This document shows, in pieces, positions 31,817-42,781 of a stretch of DNA of 64,000 bases (positions within the stretch are counted from its first letter, which is position 1; every line of letters starts with the position of its first letter). Location: contig JAXGGA010005784.1 in assembly GCA_038373865.1 (NCBI GenBank), positions 1 through 64,000 on the forward strand. Reading direction: 5' to 3'. A program made the translations under genes and the position numbers. Under the pieces are notes generated by a model that had not been told where the DNA came from, made no database searches, and saw only the letters and a program-made list of their open reading frames with translations. This stretch comes from Uloborus plumipes. Its lineage: Eukaryota; Arthropoda; Arachnida; Araneae; Uloboridae.

Positions 31817-32752
31817 GGGTCATTCCAGCGAAAATGGTACAAATTATGCCTAAGACTTTAGACATTTTTATAATCAATTTTAATAACTACCACCTATTAA
31901 GTGTATTTTTATTGGTTCTCCATTTAATTTCATGCCATCAAGTATCAATTGATTAGGTATAATCCTTTTAGAAAGGACACAAAAAAAAATGTCTTTGTCA
32001 GGAGGAGAAAATGACGTGTCACAACTTCAAATTGCTAGAATTTTAACTGTGATTTAAAATTAAACTGAAATGTAACAACACAATAAATTAAACTACACTG
32101 CACAAAAGATGCTTCTGACACCATTTCTGCAGATTATTACGCAAATGAAAAAAAAAAAAATCCCCAAAAAACACTATTATTTATCCATGTCCCTAGATTT
32201 TCTATGTTTCGAATTGTCCACTCTGTCACAAGCCTTTTAGAAATAAAATAGACAATTGCATTCAATCTGATATGTTTTTTTAAAAATATAGGTAGTATAA
32301 CTGCCGTGATTAGCTTGCTACATTGAATTATGTAGTCAACAACTAGGGTGAGCCTAGTTCTTTTCTTATGGTAGTTAATTTGAACTGTTGGATGTCCACT
32401 CTGTTACAGTCGATTTCATGATGAAAAAAATAAATTTTTTCTTGAAATTGCAGACAGACTTACAGTTTAAGGCTGTTTATTCCGCTTTATGCTTGTTCTG
32501 TGATTCTAACTTTTCTTTCTGATTATAAAGATATTTTTAAAGGCTTATTTGTCCACTCTGTTACACAAAGTGATCAAAATATTTAAAATCCTTTCATAAA
32601 TGAGTCATGTACTAGTTATTTACACTTTATTATACACAAATAAACGGAAACTTCATGAAAAAAATATGATTAGTTGGTGGAAATTATTTAAATTGATAAT
32701 CTTAAGTAAAGAGTTTCAGACATGACTTGTACCATTTTCGCTGGAATAACCC
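31817..32752. mobile_element. GGGTCATTCC-ended element, 936 bp
   Basis: Inverted ends GGGTCATTCCAGCGAAAATG and CATTTTCGCTGGAATAACCC, each followed inward by GGTACAA/TTGTACC. The interior repeats GTCCACTCTGTTACA (near 32217, 32397 and 32550). No target duplication or protein is seen. The first 11 bases equal those of the much larger element at 36492-40716. Confidence 0.65.
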
Positions 32753-32904
32753 AACAAGAATTTTTTTATCTTTACCAGATCATATCTTCACATGAAATAA
32801 AAAAAACTTTAGAAAAGCATTTATGTATTGTCTGACAATTGTTTTAATTTTATGTTGATTCTCTAATTGAACCAATTATTTCAAAAAACCAGACAACAGA
32901 CATT

Positions 32905-32940
32905 TTTACTTCCTTTTATGTATAAGGAAGTATTTTCAAA
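32905..32940. repeat. ACTTCCTTTTA motif
   Basis: TTACTTCCTTTTATGTATAA then GGAAGTATT closely resembles the left end of the element at 54764 (ACTTCCTTTTACGTAGTAAA). It is a short related end or fragment, with nothing matching further in. Confidence 0.35.
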
Positions 32941-33251
32941 ACAGAGTTATTAGTGCGACATGCTTCTTTAGGGGTAAATGCACATTTTAGCACAGATAGA
33001 TATCAAAAACCTAGTCTTTATATTTATATATATTTTAATAATTTAGCTTGTTTTTAACTTTCTTTTTAAATGTGCTTTTTAATAACTACAGTAGAAGCAA
33101 TACTCTTTGAAATGCAGTTCACTTTTAAATACAAAAATTTCTGAGATTTGAAGATGTATATATAACATTAATTACTTTCTTTCTCTCTCATGAAACACTT
33201 TGGCTTATTAAAATGTCAAAAACAATAATTCAAATTACTGTATTTCCCTAC

Positions 33252-33329
33252 CTGTGGGAATCTTGAGTTCATAACATTATTCATCCGAGCGTAATTCCAA
33301 TTTGCGAAGTCATTGGCATAATTTTTCAT
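33252..33329 (-). CDS. Candidate exon with start codon, product unknown
   Basis: The minus-strand frame from ATG (33329-33327) reads MKNYANDFANWNYARMNNVM, then NSRFPQ, and meets the donor CCCACAG/GTAGGG in phase 0. Joined to 31490-31424 the frame stays open for 48 codons. No upstream 3' splice site (AG) exists between here and about 33422, and an in-frame TAA lies upstream. So this would be the first coding exon, or the reading is fortuitous. Asn/Tyr-rich; no family recognised. Confidence 0.38.
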
Positions 33330-33560
33330 TCCATAATTATTAGATTAATTACAAAGATTAAGAAAGAATAAAGAAATAAAATAAGAATATATCATTGAGG
33401 CAAATATTTGGCATTATTGTGCTTTAAAGCTATTTAAATCCTTTAATTGTGATGAACAAACATTATTATGCACAAATAAAATGTATCGAACACCTGTAGT
33501 GTTGAGTTATTAGGTAATATCAGTGCAACTCTATGAATTGGCTTTGTTATGGTTACTTAC

Positions 33561-33671
33561 CTTTATCAGTCTTTTTCTAACTTGAGATGAGTTTTCGTGC
33601 TTGAATTGGTTTTAAAACACCCTTTAAATCAGTTTCACTAACATAACGTAAGTCTTCTGGATTAGTTACAC
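33561..33671 (-). pseudogene. SAM-like domain exon with internal stop
   Basis: The minus strand between the 3' splice site CAGATTTAG (ending 33672) and the strong donor AAAG/GTAAGT reads VTNPEDLRYVSETDLKGVLK, then PIQARKLISS, then TAG and KKTDK. The pattern (LGVTNPEDL, ETDLK, LKPIQARKLI) looks like the C-terminal half of a sterile alpha motif domain. Such domains often continue with Trp here, so TAG may be a TGG-to-TAG change. It lies upstream of the other candidate exons on the same strand, but the stop and reading phase do not let me join them. Confidence 0.4.
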
Positions 33672-34115
33672 CTAAATCTGTTACACTCCAAAAGAGCACT
33701 TAAAAGAACACTTTAGAAAATTGTCTTTTCTAAACACTGCTTGATAAATTTGTAACTGGTGTTCTGATCCAATATTGCCCCAGATGCCTTTTATAAGTTA
33801 TGCCTCAAATCTCTCAAGCTTTCTAATAGTCTAAATATTGGTCCAAATTTGTCACTGTAACAAGAGGTCTCTATAAAGCACATGTGCAAGATATTGCTTA
33901 CATTTTCGTTATACTGTTGGCCCCGCTTAATCGGGTAACGGATAAACGAATACCCCGTTTATACGAATAAAATAGTGAAAAGGGGGCACAACTAAGGCAG
34001 CGCAAGCACTGCGACCACAGTTCTATTGTACTATATAAACTGTACCATATATATTGTACTATATACGAATAAAATATCTCAAAACCAAATATATATCCCA
34101 TGTCATAGACGCAAT

Positions 34116-35586
34116 TAGGGATGCACCGAGTAGCCTAGTACCGAGTACTCGGCCTTTCACTACTCGGCCGGGTACCAATTGTTTTTTAAAAAATTATTGA
34201 CATAGAGCGGTACAGGGTTAGAAATCATTACAAAATTTTACTGGTCTTCTCGACCAGTGAACAGGAATATATACTGGTTAACAGACAACATCACTGGTCC
34301 ACCTTAAATCATTAATCACATTTTTTTTCTTTAAAAAAAATGGTGGTCCTTGGATTGTTTATTATTTTTATGGTGATTCGAGGCGAGTTTTACTGGTCTG
34401 GAACCAATGGACCAGTAGTAAATTCGAACCCTGACATATGAACTGATCATTAGAATGGACCTCTATATGATAGTTCTTAGAACAAAAATCCCACTGAATT
34501 TAACTTATGCATTGTTTAAAATATTTTATTTATTTTGTCAAAAATTTTAGAAAGAAGTTATTTTTAAAATGAATAAATATAAAGTATCAATTAAGTTGGA
34601 ATTATATTAATCTCTTATTGATTAGTTCTAATTCTCTAAACTTGTTCGTCAAAAAAGTTCGTCAATTTTCTGGCAGTGCTTTGATGAAGTCTCAAATGCA
34701 CAAGAAAATGTCAATAGTGAAAATACCAACACTGAATTCGAATATGAAGAGATGTTAAAGAAAGAGATGGAGTCTTTCTTTTCTGGAGAATTACTAAATA
34801 GAACAAATAGTCCTTTTGCCTGGTGGAAAAAAAATAAAAAAAGTTTCCTATCTTATGCAAACTAGCAAAAAAGTTTCTTAGTGCACCTTCAACTAGTGTT
34901 TACAGCGAGAGGGGTTTTTCCAAGGCAGGTTATATTTGCAGCAATCTGAGGAATAAGCTTTCACCAGAAAATGCTGAAAGATTAGTTTTTTTGCACCATA
35001 ATTTAAGATAAACAACAATTTCAATTATTAAAATATTTTTCATTAAATATTAGACCATCTTTTTCTCACCCTAATAAAAATGACTTAATTTTACTTCTCT
35101 GTGTTATCACTATGCCACAAGGTTGAATCTGCAAAACCATGATTTTAAAAATTCGTAATCAAAATTTTTATTGACTAGAAATATATTGGAATATGATTGA
35201 AAGTTTCTTTTTAATGAGTTTATTAATATTCATCTTAAGGAACACTTTGACTGTTCCTGACCAAAGGTAAGTTCCCCTCCAATATGCGATATGAAAAAGT
35301 TAATTACATTTGCATTCTTAGTTAATTTTCATACTGATTTGGTATTATAACTTTTTAAAAACTTATACGTAGAATTCCGTCATATTTTATAAATATATTA
35401 ATTGTAAATGATTGCATTATATATATATTTGCATATTTTTAATTTTTGAAAAATGTGTCTTGAACTATTCAATTTTCTATAACTACTCGGTATCGGCCGA
35501 GTACCTGATCCAAATTTGGCCGAGTACCGAGTACTCGGCAAATTGGCCGAGTACGGAATATTTACCGAGTACTCGGTGTATCCCTA
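34116..35586 (+). mobile_element. hAT transposon with decayed transposase
   Basis: Ends TAGGGATGCACCGAGTA and TACTCGGTGTATCCCTA. The 8-bp duplication GACGCAAT is perfect (34108-34115, 35587-35594). Subterminal CCGAGTACTCGG palindromes occur at both ends. The 3' part of a transposase gene remains inside (34660-35011). A lone end of a related family (GGGATGCACCGATTAATCGG) is at 55878. Confidence 0.9.
34660..35011 (+). pseudogene. hAT transposase C-terminal dimerisation domain, frameshifted
   Basis: The frame reads ...CFDEVSNAQENVNS, EYEEMLKKEMESFFSGELLN and SPFAWWKKNKKSFLSYAN. It is then broken near 34858 by a frameshift with a TAG. It resumes as AKKFLSAPSTSVYSERGFSK, then AGYICSNLRNKLSPENAERL and VFLHHNLR before TAA. 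The WWK, the STS..SER.FS core and the LSPENAE..VFL ending are hallmarks of the hAT C-terminal dimerisation region. The catalytic and BED-finger parts are gone, so the copy cannot move itself. Confidence 0.85.
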
Positions 35587-35679
35587 GACGCAATGTTAAA
35601 GATCCCCACTTAATTGAATACCCACTTATTCGAATATTTCTTGGAACCGACAGTATTCGTTTAAGCGGGGCTGACAGTA

Positions 35680-36491
35680 TTTTTAAATTCTGTAATACTT
35701 TTAACGCGTCATGCTTCATTAAAAAAAGATAAAAATAAGCAATTGCAGATTTTTTAAACTTTTAGTTACAATAATAAACATGAATTACATATTAACTTTA
35801 AAGCACTAGTTTTCAACAAACTGCTGAAAATAAATGACACAAATCAATTATTTTTTTAAAGTAAAGGTTATGGTTAGCAAATACTTTGATTCCTTCTTTT
35901 TTTCATATAGTAGTGTTTCACTTTGATTGCTTTTTAAAACATTTATTTTATAACTCTTTTCAATGTAAATACTTGAGGCTTAGAAGCATAAAATTGGTAA
36001 ATTTTAGTTCTTGCATAGATAGTACTGAGAATTATAAAAATGTTGAATCCTTTTTGGACGATGTATTAAAACGAGCGATTCAGCTCAGAGGTTTAAGTAA
36101 CATTGGCAAATGGGACAAGCATTGGTCGCTATAACAGCAGGGTCACAGGAAATGAGTGATCGTTCTAAAAAGCATATGTACTGTATCACGGTAAAAGGGG
36201 TCCTGATGACATACAATTTTGAAAATGACACAGAAGTAAACTTAAATTAAAACATAGATAAAGAAAATTAAGACGATACGATACGTATAACATGCTTTGT
36301 TTCACTGACCTTTCAAATCAACAAATTATGAGGCTAGTCCTTAGACTTTTATGCAAATAGATATGTGAAGGGATTTTTAAAAATTAAATATCATGAGAGC
36401 ACTTTAGATTTTTTTCTTTTTTTTACAGAGAAGACATTTAAATTAATTTTTAAAAAGTATTATTTGACATTCACCTTCATCGATAACCAAA
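35680..36491. other. Gene-free stretch
   Basis: No gene recognised. A plus-strand frame near 36010-36134 ends NVESFLDDVLKRAIQLRGLS then NIGKWDKHWSL. It looks protein-like but matches no family I know. Confidence 0.35.
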
Positions 36492-37450
36492 GGGTCATTC
36501 CACGTCAAATCAACCACAAAAATGGGATTTTAACACCCACCATCTCGGATTTTGATGAAACTTGGTATACTTCCTTCCTTTGTAGTCATAAGCAACCCCC
36601 TAAATTTTTTTCTTTCTATCTCGATGCGTTTTGATTTTACAGCCTGTTGAAATTTTGCGATTTTGCATTTTTTGTCATTTTCGAGACACATATACTGAGC
36701 TGATGTTGCTTATGAAAAAAAATTGTACCTGGGTAACTAATGGTTTAATCTTTTAAATTTTTTTTACAGAAATTGTGAAGACTTTGAGCATGTAAATAAA
36801 AAATACTATAATAGTCTTAGTCAAAATGAATTTTTTTAAAAAAATTTCAAAATTGAAAATTTTGAACTTTTTTTGTCAAAAAAAGGCTTTGCCAAAATTT
36901 TAAATTTCAACATGAGGGTCATCTTTAAAAATTCCAATTTTTTTTTTACATGATCATGGATATGTACTCTAATTTATACCATGAAAATTCTTTTGGGTAT
37001 TTTAGGGATTCAACCCCCCTCCCCCCTCTTATTCTAGAAAAGAAAAACGTAAAACATCACACAAACAAGCTCTTCCTCCTATTTAAAAACAGAATTGTCA
37101 TCAATTAACACACAAACTTAAACGTGAAGTATGTTGAATATTCAACTCAAACTCTAAAAATTAAAGATTTTTTTTTCAGTTGAAATAGTTTAAATAATTT
37201 AACAGAGGAATTCTGGAAATAAGATATTCATGAAATTTAATACTTGCACACAACAATCGACTCATACACTAGATTGTAGTCAAGACAACTTAAAAATTAA
37301 AAGGTTAGCTTGACACTAAACCACTAATTGTGCTATTTCCAGCACTTTCTGGACTCCCCCCCCCCATCCCCCATGTTTGAAAAAAAAAAAATGTCTGTGA
37401 GACATTTTTTCAATTACTTTTACTTCTGTGCAAAGAAATATTCATCTTTC
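36492..37450 (+). repeat. Left arm of the long terminal inverted repeat
   Basis: Begins GGGTCATTCCACGTCAAATC; reverse complement of the right arm with scattered small indels, mainly in A, T and C runs. Confidence 0.8.
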
Positions 37451-37713
37451 TTTTTCTTCAAATAACATTGTAGACCCCTTAAGAAATAATATAGCCAGCT
37501 TTTCGGTAATATTTTTTTAATTAAGTAAATTACCTTTCCTTCACTCATAGCAAAGTAAGATCAAATTAGTATACATGCACATCTTTTATTCTTTACTTTG
37601 AACTTTTATCTTTTTTTATAATGAAAACCAGAACTTTATGCAGATTTTTTTCCCTTCTGGCTTTAATGACATGCTTAATCATATATTTGTCTCCTCTTCA
37701 ATAGATTTCTGTT

Positions 37714-37744
<31 letters not shown>

Positions 37745-38579
37745 CAAAAGTTTATATGAACTAGGAAAGAACTACTTTTGTCCAGGTTTTTTTTTTCTGG
37801 CTTTAATGTCTCATCTACTGTTGGAGGTCTAAGCAAGTGCACTTCAAAAAGTGCAATAAATTGAAGAGAAAAGATACTCATAAAATATATCATTGCTTCA
37901 AAATAAAAATGACTTAAAACAACATGCTGATCTTGATAAAATAAATGCAGCAGATGGGAGAAATCAAGAAAATAATTTACACAAAAGTAGGTCTAATCTT
38001 ACTGCCATAATATAAACTTACTAAGTATAAACCATACAGTTTGTAGATCAGCTGACATGAGCTGACAGCTGATCCCTTTTTATGAGCTAGTAAAACACCC
38101 ATAAAATTAGGGGGATGACAGGCAAATGTCATTTGTACAAATGCAAGTTTATTAGGAGCCATTTATGATCACAGATTTTTTTTTTTCTTTTAAGAATAAA
38201 AGGGATCAAGCAGTGAACATATGAAGCACTTAAGAAAATAGAACATTTTTAGGGGGAAAAGAGATTGTTGCAAAACCTTTTGATTGTAAACAGTTCTTTT
38301 CAGGATTCTAAACATTTTGAGCTCATAATAATAATAAAACAAAGTTGAATCAAACCTTTTCTGTTTTATATCATTGGTTCAGAGTTAAATAAACAAAACC
38401 AGGTTTTAGTTTGATACTTTATTAGATGAATGAAACAAGTTCAGAGCTGAGAGAGTGTCTATTTTTGAATGTGTATTTCAGTCTGTCCTTTGCTTAGTTG
38501 CTTAGAAGAACCATTGCTGATCAGATATGGTATTTTACTTGTGTTTTCAACTAGATTGTGTTTTAACAAATGATTTAGT

Positions 38580-39549
38580 ATGGATGTATCGATATGCAGT
38601 ATAGGAAAATTAGCTGAAAGTGAATGTCATAAATTAATTTTCACTCATGACATAGGAATCAGGCCCGTCATTTAAGGGGGGCAGGGGGGTCAATTGCCCC
38701 CCCCCTGACTTTGGGAAATCAATGTATTGGCATATAAGTGGGCGTGGATTTTGCCACTTTTTGGTGAATTTTACATTGTGTATGTACCTTTTGCCCCCCT
38801 CCCCCTGGAAAATTTCGAAATGACGTCCCTGATAGGAATAAAGAATATCGATTGTTTAAGTGAGGAAGAAAAAGAATTATCGAGTGCAAGACTTGACTGT
38901 GAACTAGATTCAGTTCAAAATATTTGTTTTCATCATGAAAATGTATTCTTGAAGAAGTATGAATTGAAACACAAAGTTTGTAGTGATCCATTGAAAAGGC
39001 ATAAAGTACAAATCAAAAACTCCCTGCGTCCTGTTACATTGCAGCAATCTAAATGTTTAACTGAGAAAGGGTTAAAAGTGAAACCAGGGGGAAAATTGTG
39101 CCGTAACTATAGAGAAATCATTTATAAAATTGATGAAGACTCAATTAGCTGTACAGTAGGATGACTGTAATTACTTAGAGCAGGAAGATTCAGAATCAAC
39201 GGAAGAAAGCAGTCTACAAAGAGAAGAAGCTAAAGAAAAGCTTAATAAATCACTAAATGAGATGGAATGTTGTCCTTTAAAATTGCATGGATTAGGTGAG
39301 ACCAGTAAGAGATCTTACGGAAAGAGAAAATATGAAGAACTACAGAAAAATGTTGAAGATAATTTTAGAAAAGTGCTGAATGTAAATGTATCATCTGCAA
39401 AAAAAAAAAAAAAAAACGAAAAAAATGTGTCTGAAAAAGCAGCCGACATGGACAAACTGGTTGAGTTAATGAAAGAACGTGTAAAATGTGTCCCTAGGAA
39501 TAAGCAAATATTCCTAGGTATTTGGGTAAATTGCTTTGTTATAAATTAG
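38580..39549 (+). pseudogene. Broken gene inside the long-TIR element, family uncertain
   Basis: From ATG 38580 the frame reads MDVSICSIGKLAESECHKLI, then FTHDIG, where the MITE at 38660-38831 adds a stop. After the MITE it resumes IKNIDCLSEEEKELSSARLD, CICFHH-like NICFHHENVFLKKYELKHKV, CSDPLKRHKV, LRPVTLQ and VKPGGKLCRNY to a stop at 39162-39164. A second open part (39262-39549) has MECCPLKLHGLGETSKRSYG, KRKYEELQ and LMKERVKCVPRNKQ. The Cys/His spacing (CxxHH, CSDP..H, KLC) suggests an N-terminal zinc-binding region. I recall similar predicted proteins in repeat-rich animal genomes but cannot name them. The C-terminal half is absent. Confidence 0.5.
38660..38831. mobile_element. hAT-type MITE inserted in the long-TIR element gene
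   Basis: 172 bp, ends CAGGCCCGTCATTTA and GAAATGACGTCCCTG, with the perfect duplication ATAGGAAT (38652-38659, 38832-38839). The 180-bp insertion is a multiple of three, so the host frame resumes in register after it, but the MITE carries a stop. Confidence 0.88.
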
Positions 39550-39769
39550 AATTGTGTGAAAATTTCATTTTAATGTTGTCTTAAATTTTCATTATGTGAT
39601 ATTCAGTTCATTACGAGATAACCATAAATTAAAATTAATACAAAACCATAATATTTTAAATTACTAAAAAGAGTAAAAACTATTTTTAATAGCAAAAAAA
39701 GATTTTCTGAAGTTAATAAAAACTAAAAATTGAGCCATTAAATTTGTGGAGCATAAACTGTAATTTTGA

Positions 39770-40716
39770 GAAAAAGGAAGGTGTATTTTTGCGTAGCACA
39801 GAAGTAAAAGTAATTGAAAAAAGTCTCACAGTAACTTTTTTTTTTTCAAGCATGGGGGGGGGGGGGGTCCAGAAAATAGCATAATCAGTGGTTTAGTGTT
39901 AAGCTAAACTTTTAATTTTTAAGTTGTCTTGACTACAATCTAGTAATCTGTATGAGTCAATTGTTGTATGCAAGTATTAAATTTCATAATATCTTATTTC
40001 CAGAATTCCTCCAATTTAAACTATTTCAACTGAAAAAAAAAATCTTTAATTTTATTTTTTAGAGTTTAAGTTGAATATTCAACATACTTCATGTTTAAAT
40101 TTGTGTGTTAATTGATGACAATTCTGTTTTTAAATAGGAGGAATAGCTTGTTTGTGTGATGTTCTACGTTTTTCTTTTCTAGAATAAGAGGGGGGAGGGG
40201 GGTTGAATCCCTAAAATACCCAAAAAAAATTTCATGGGATAAATTAGAGTACATATCCATGATCACGTAAAAAAAAAATTGGAATTTTTAAAGATGACCC
40301 TCATGTTGAAATTTAAAATTTTGCCAAAGCCTTTTTTTGACAAAAAAAGTTCAAAATTTTCAATTTTGAAATTTAAAAAAAAAAATTCATATAGACTAAG
40401 ACTATTGTAGTATTTTTTATTTACATGCTCAAAGTCTTCACAATTTCTGTAAAAATTTTTTAAAAGATTAAACCGTTAGTTACCCAGGTACAATTTTTTT
40501 TCATAAACAACATCAGCTCAGTTTATGTGTCTCGAAAATGACAAAAAATGCAAAATCACAAAATTTCAACAGGCTGTAAAATCAAAACGCATCAAGATAG
40601 AAAGAAAAAAATTTAGGGGGTTGCTTATGACTACAAAGGAAGGAAATATACCAAGTTTCATCAAAATCCGAGATGGTGGGTGTTGGGGTGTGGTTGAACT
40701 GACATGGAATCACCCC
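39770..40716 (-). repeat. Right arm of the long terminal inverted repeat
   Basis: Mirror of the left arm, ending CATGGAATCACCCC. The open frame at 40525-40773 only reads the arm and is not a gene. Confidence 0.8.
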
Positions 40717-40748
40717 AAAGTTATAGCAATGATAAGTCATGTGTATTG

Positions 40749-42268
40749 TGGGCGATTCTCTGTAAACTGGTAATTAGCTGTCTGGACTGAGTATTTTAAA
40801 AATAATAAAGTGTAATAAAATAATTATCACTCTTAATACAAGTAAAGCATTAACACTTTGTGGCCCAATTGTATTTGAAGTGATAACAATTTAATTTTTT
40901 TTCCTAGAAATTATCTAAGCGCCAAAAACAGTCCCCTGGCTGTCCCAATCCCATAGTCTAACTGTTAAAGATAGTATTTCAAAAAACCTATTAACATTAC
41001 ATAAATTTTGCAATTAATATCTAAAAATAGAACAGTGAAGCTATATTTTTCTTATGAAATATGGTATAATTACGTATTTCTAAAACTTAAAATTGTCATG
41101 TAAATTCTGTCCAGAGTTTTTTCAAACAATCCCCTGCAATAAATTCAAAGCTGTAATACGAAAAATCTATAACTTTTGCAAATTCTTTTTGGCATGAAGT
41201 TTAAAGTAATCAGTGTGAATTTGCCGAAATCGCCGAGAACGGTGTTGAAACGCTACTTTGCTTAGTTTGAGAACCACATTTGTGATGAAAGTATGGATCA
41301 GGGTCGTTGCGAAAACAGTCCTCTGGAAAGTGATTTTATTAAGGTCAATTAATTTAATTATAAAACATATTAGTAGTTATGTCTACGATTTGTGCCTAAA
41401 TTTGTAGGTAGTCTCGTAACTAATTATGTTCCAATAGTTTTGCAGATATTACGCAACAAAGAGCAAAAACAGTCCCCTGCCTAGTATACTAGGCGGGGAC
41501 TTACCCCCTATCATGATTTATCAGAAAAACACAAACTTCAATTGGCCCTCTTTCAAGCCAAAGTAATAGATTCATTTTCTAAGCAATAGTATTATAATTA
41601 TACGAACATTTCAAAAAACCGTGCCCGGACCAGTGGTCGGAAGTAGCGCGCTACAAGTAGCGAAACTACTGTAGTAGCTACATTCTTTAGTAGTTTGTAG
41701 TGTAGCGCACTACTTTTTAAAAAAAGTAGCGTAGTGAGTAGCGCGATACAAAAAAATAGTAGTTTGTAGCGATTTCTGAAAACTACTTTTAAATTAAAAA
41801 AAATAAATAAATAAATGAAAAAAATTAAAAAAAAAAGAGAACGAAGGAAAAAAACAGGGTTTTTCTTGTGGCGAATATTCGTAAAAATTGTAAAAATATC
41901 TAAAAAATGAAATTTTAGCAAAAAAAAAGGAACAACAAGGAAAAGTAATAAATAAATTCAAAGACAATTCCATATTCGAATGAGGTAATTTTTTATTCTA
42001 AACCACTTTTCGAATTTTTTTGGTCGATCTTCAAACGGTGTATTCTTGTTATTTATTTATTTATTTTTTTAAGTAGCGAAGTAGCAACTACATTTCAAAA
42101 GTAGTGTAGCTCGCTACATTTAAAAAAAAATAGTTGTAGCTGTAGTTAACTACATTTATAAAAAAGTAGTTGTAGTTGTAGTTCGCTACGAAAAATATGT
42201 AGTTTTTCCAACCACTGGCCCGGACAGATTTCGTGTGAAAAATGACGAGTTTACAGAGAATCGCCCTT
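40749..42268. mobile_element. Element with GGGCGATTCTCTGTAAACT ends
   Basis: GGGCGATTCTCTGTAAACT on the left and AGTTTACAGAGAATCGCCC on the right are exact inverted copies of 19 bases. The interior has AACAGTCCCCTGG-type phrases (near 40930, 41320 and 41470) and a nested hAT MITE (41631-42217). No protein is seen and the target duplication is unclear. Confidence 0.6.
41631..42217. mobile_element. hAT-type MITE rich in GTAGC repeats
   Basis: Ends CAGTGGTCGGAAGTAGC and TTTTTCCAACCACTG. The duplication GCCCGGAC is perfect (41623-41630, 42218-42225). Both flanks of the interior are dense in GTAGTAGC/GCTACAACTA-type phrases that could fold on each other. Confidence 0.9.
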
Positions 42269-42609
42269 GTATTATTATTCTTGTTATTAAATGCTTTTTT
42301 AAATCAGCAGAACATGGAATGTTTACATTTCATATAAAATAATCGGAAAATTATCAACTAAAACTTAAACAACAATTAATTTGATGTTAAAAATGCTTTC
42401 ACTTACGGCAACTCAGCTGCAGGTTTCATCAAAACATCCGCCATTGTTTCGAATCCAACGATGGGTCACGTGGTTAAAATCGACCAATCGAGCTTCGCGG
42501 TGAAGAAACCGTTAACAGTTAATGCGCTTATAACCGGCTGCGGAGATTAAAAAAACAGAGAAATCCTGTATTTTATCTAATTTCATCACAAACAGATTTT
42601 TTCTGTAAA

Positions 42610-42655
42610 AAATATGGATAATTTCTTCAAAATTTACAGTTTTTTTTTACAGTGT
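42610..42655. repeat. TA-MITE-like end fragment
   Basis: ATTTACAGTTTTTTTTTACA then GTGTA matches the right terminus used by the CACTG-ended MITEs. The body is not the usual module array. Confidence 0.35.
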
Positions 42656-42659
42656 AGGA

Positions 42660-42781
42660 AAAAAGTAAAGGCGTGAAGCGCCTGTAAGCGAGCCGCCTTG
42701 GCGGGGAGTAATTTCTTTAAATTTTTTTTCTCACTACTTTCAGGGCACGAAGTGCCCGTGCAACGCCGGGCCACGTGCGTG
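42660..42781 (+). mobile_element. Helitron-like 3' fragment
   Basis: GCGAGCCGCCTTGGCGGGGA and GCCCGTGCAACGCCGGGCCA match the 3' parts of the two elements at 49442-53013. The terminal CAGCTAG is replaced by GTGCGTGG, so the end is lost. Confidence 0.6.

Larger units (their letters stand above)
33914..35677. mobile_element. pogo-like element interrupted by a hAT element
   Basis: TA-flanked ends CTGTTGGCCCCGCTTAA and TTAAGCGGGGCTGACAG. Subterminal ACGAATACCCCGTTTATACG and ACTTATTCGAATATTTC resemble the internal phrases of other pogo/Tigger MITEs here. About 285 bp remain without the nested hAT element and its duplication (34116-35594). Confidence 0.75.
36492..40716 (+). mobile_element. 4.2-kb element with about 950-bp terminal inverted repeats
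   Basis: The left arm (36492 to about 37450) and right arm (about 39770-40716) are near-identical reverse complements. Matching landmarks include ATCTCGGATTTTGATGAAAC with GTTTCATCAAAATCCGAGAT, and GATGACCCTCATGTTGAAAT on the right with its complement on the left. The central 2.3 kb holds a broken gene (38580-39549), with a hAT-type MITE inserted in it. Outermost bases GGGTCATTCCA match the element at 31817. I cannot name the superfamily; no clear target duplication is visible. Confidence 0.8.

Noticed and set aside
40525..40773. 82-codon plus-strand ORF
   Set aside because: It lies in the right arm of the long inverted repeat and crosses its boundary.
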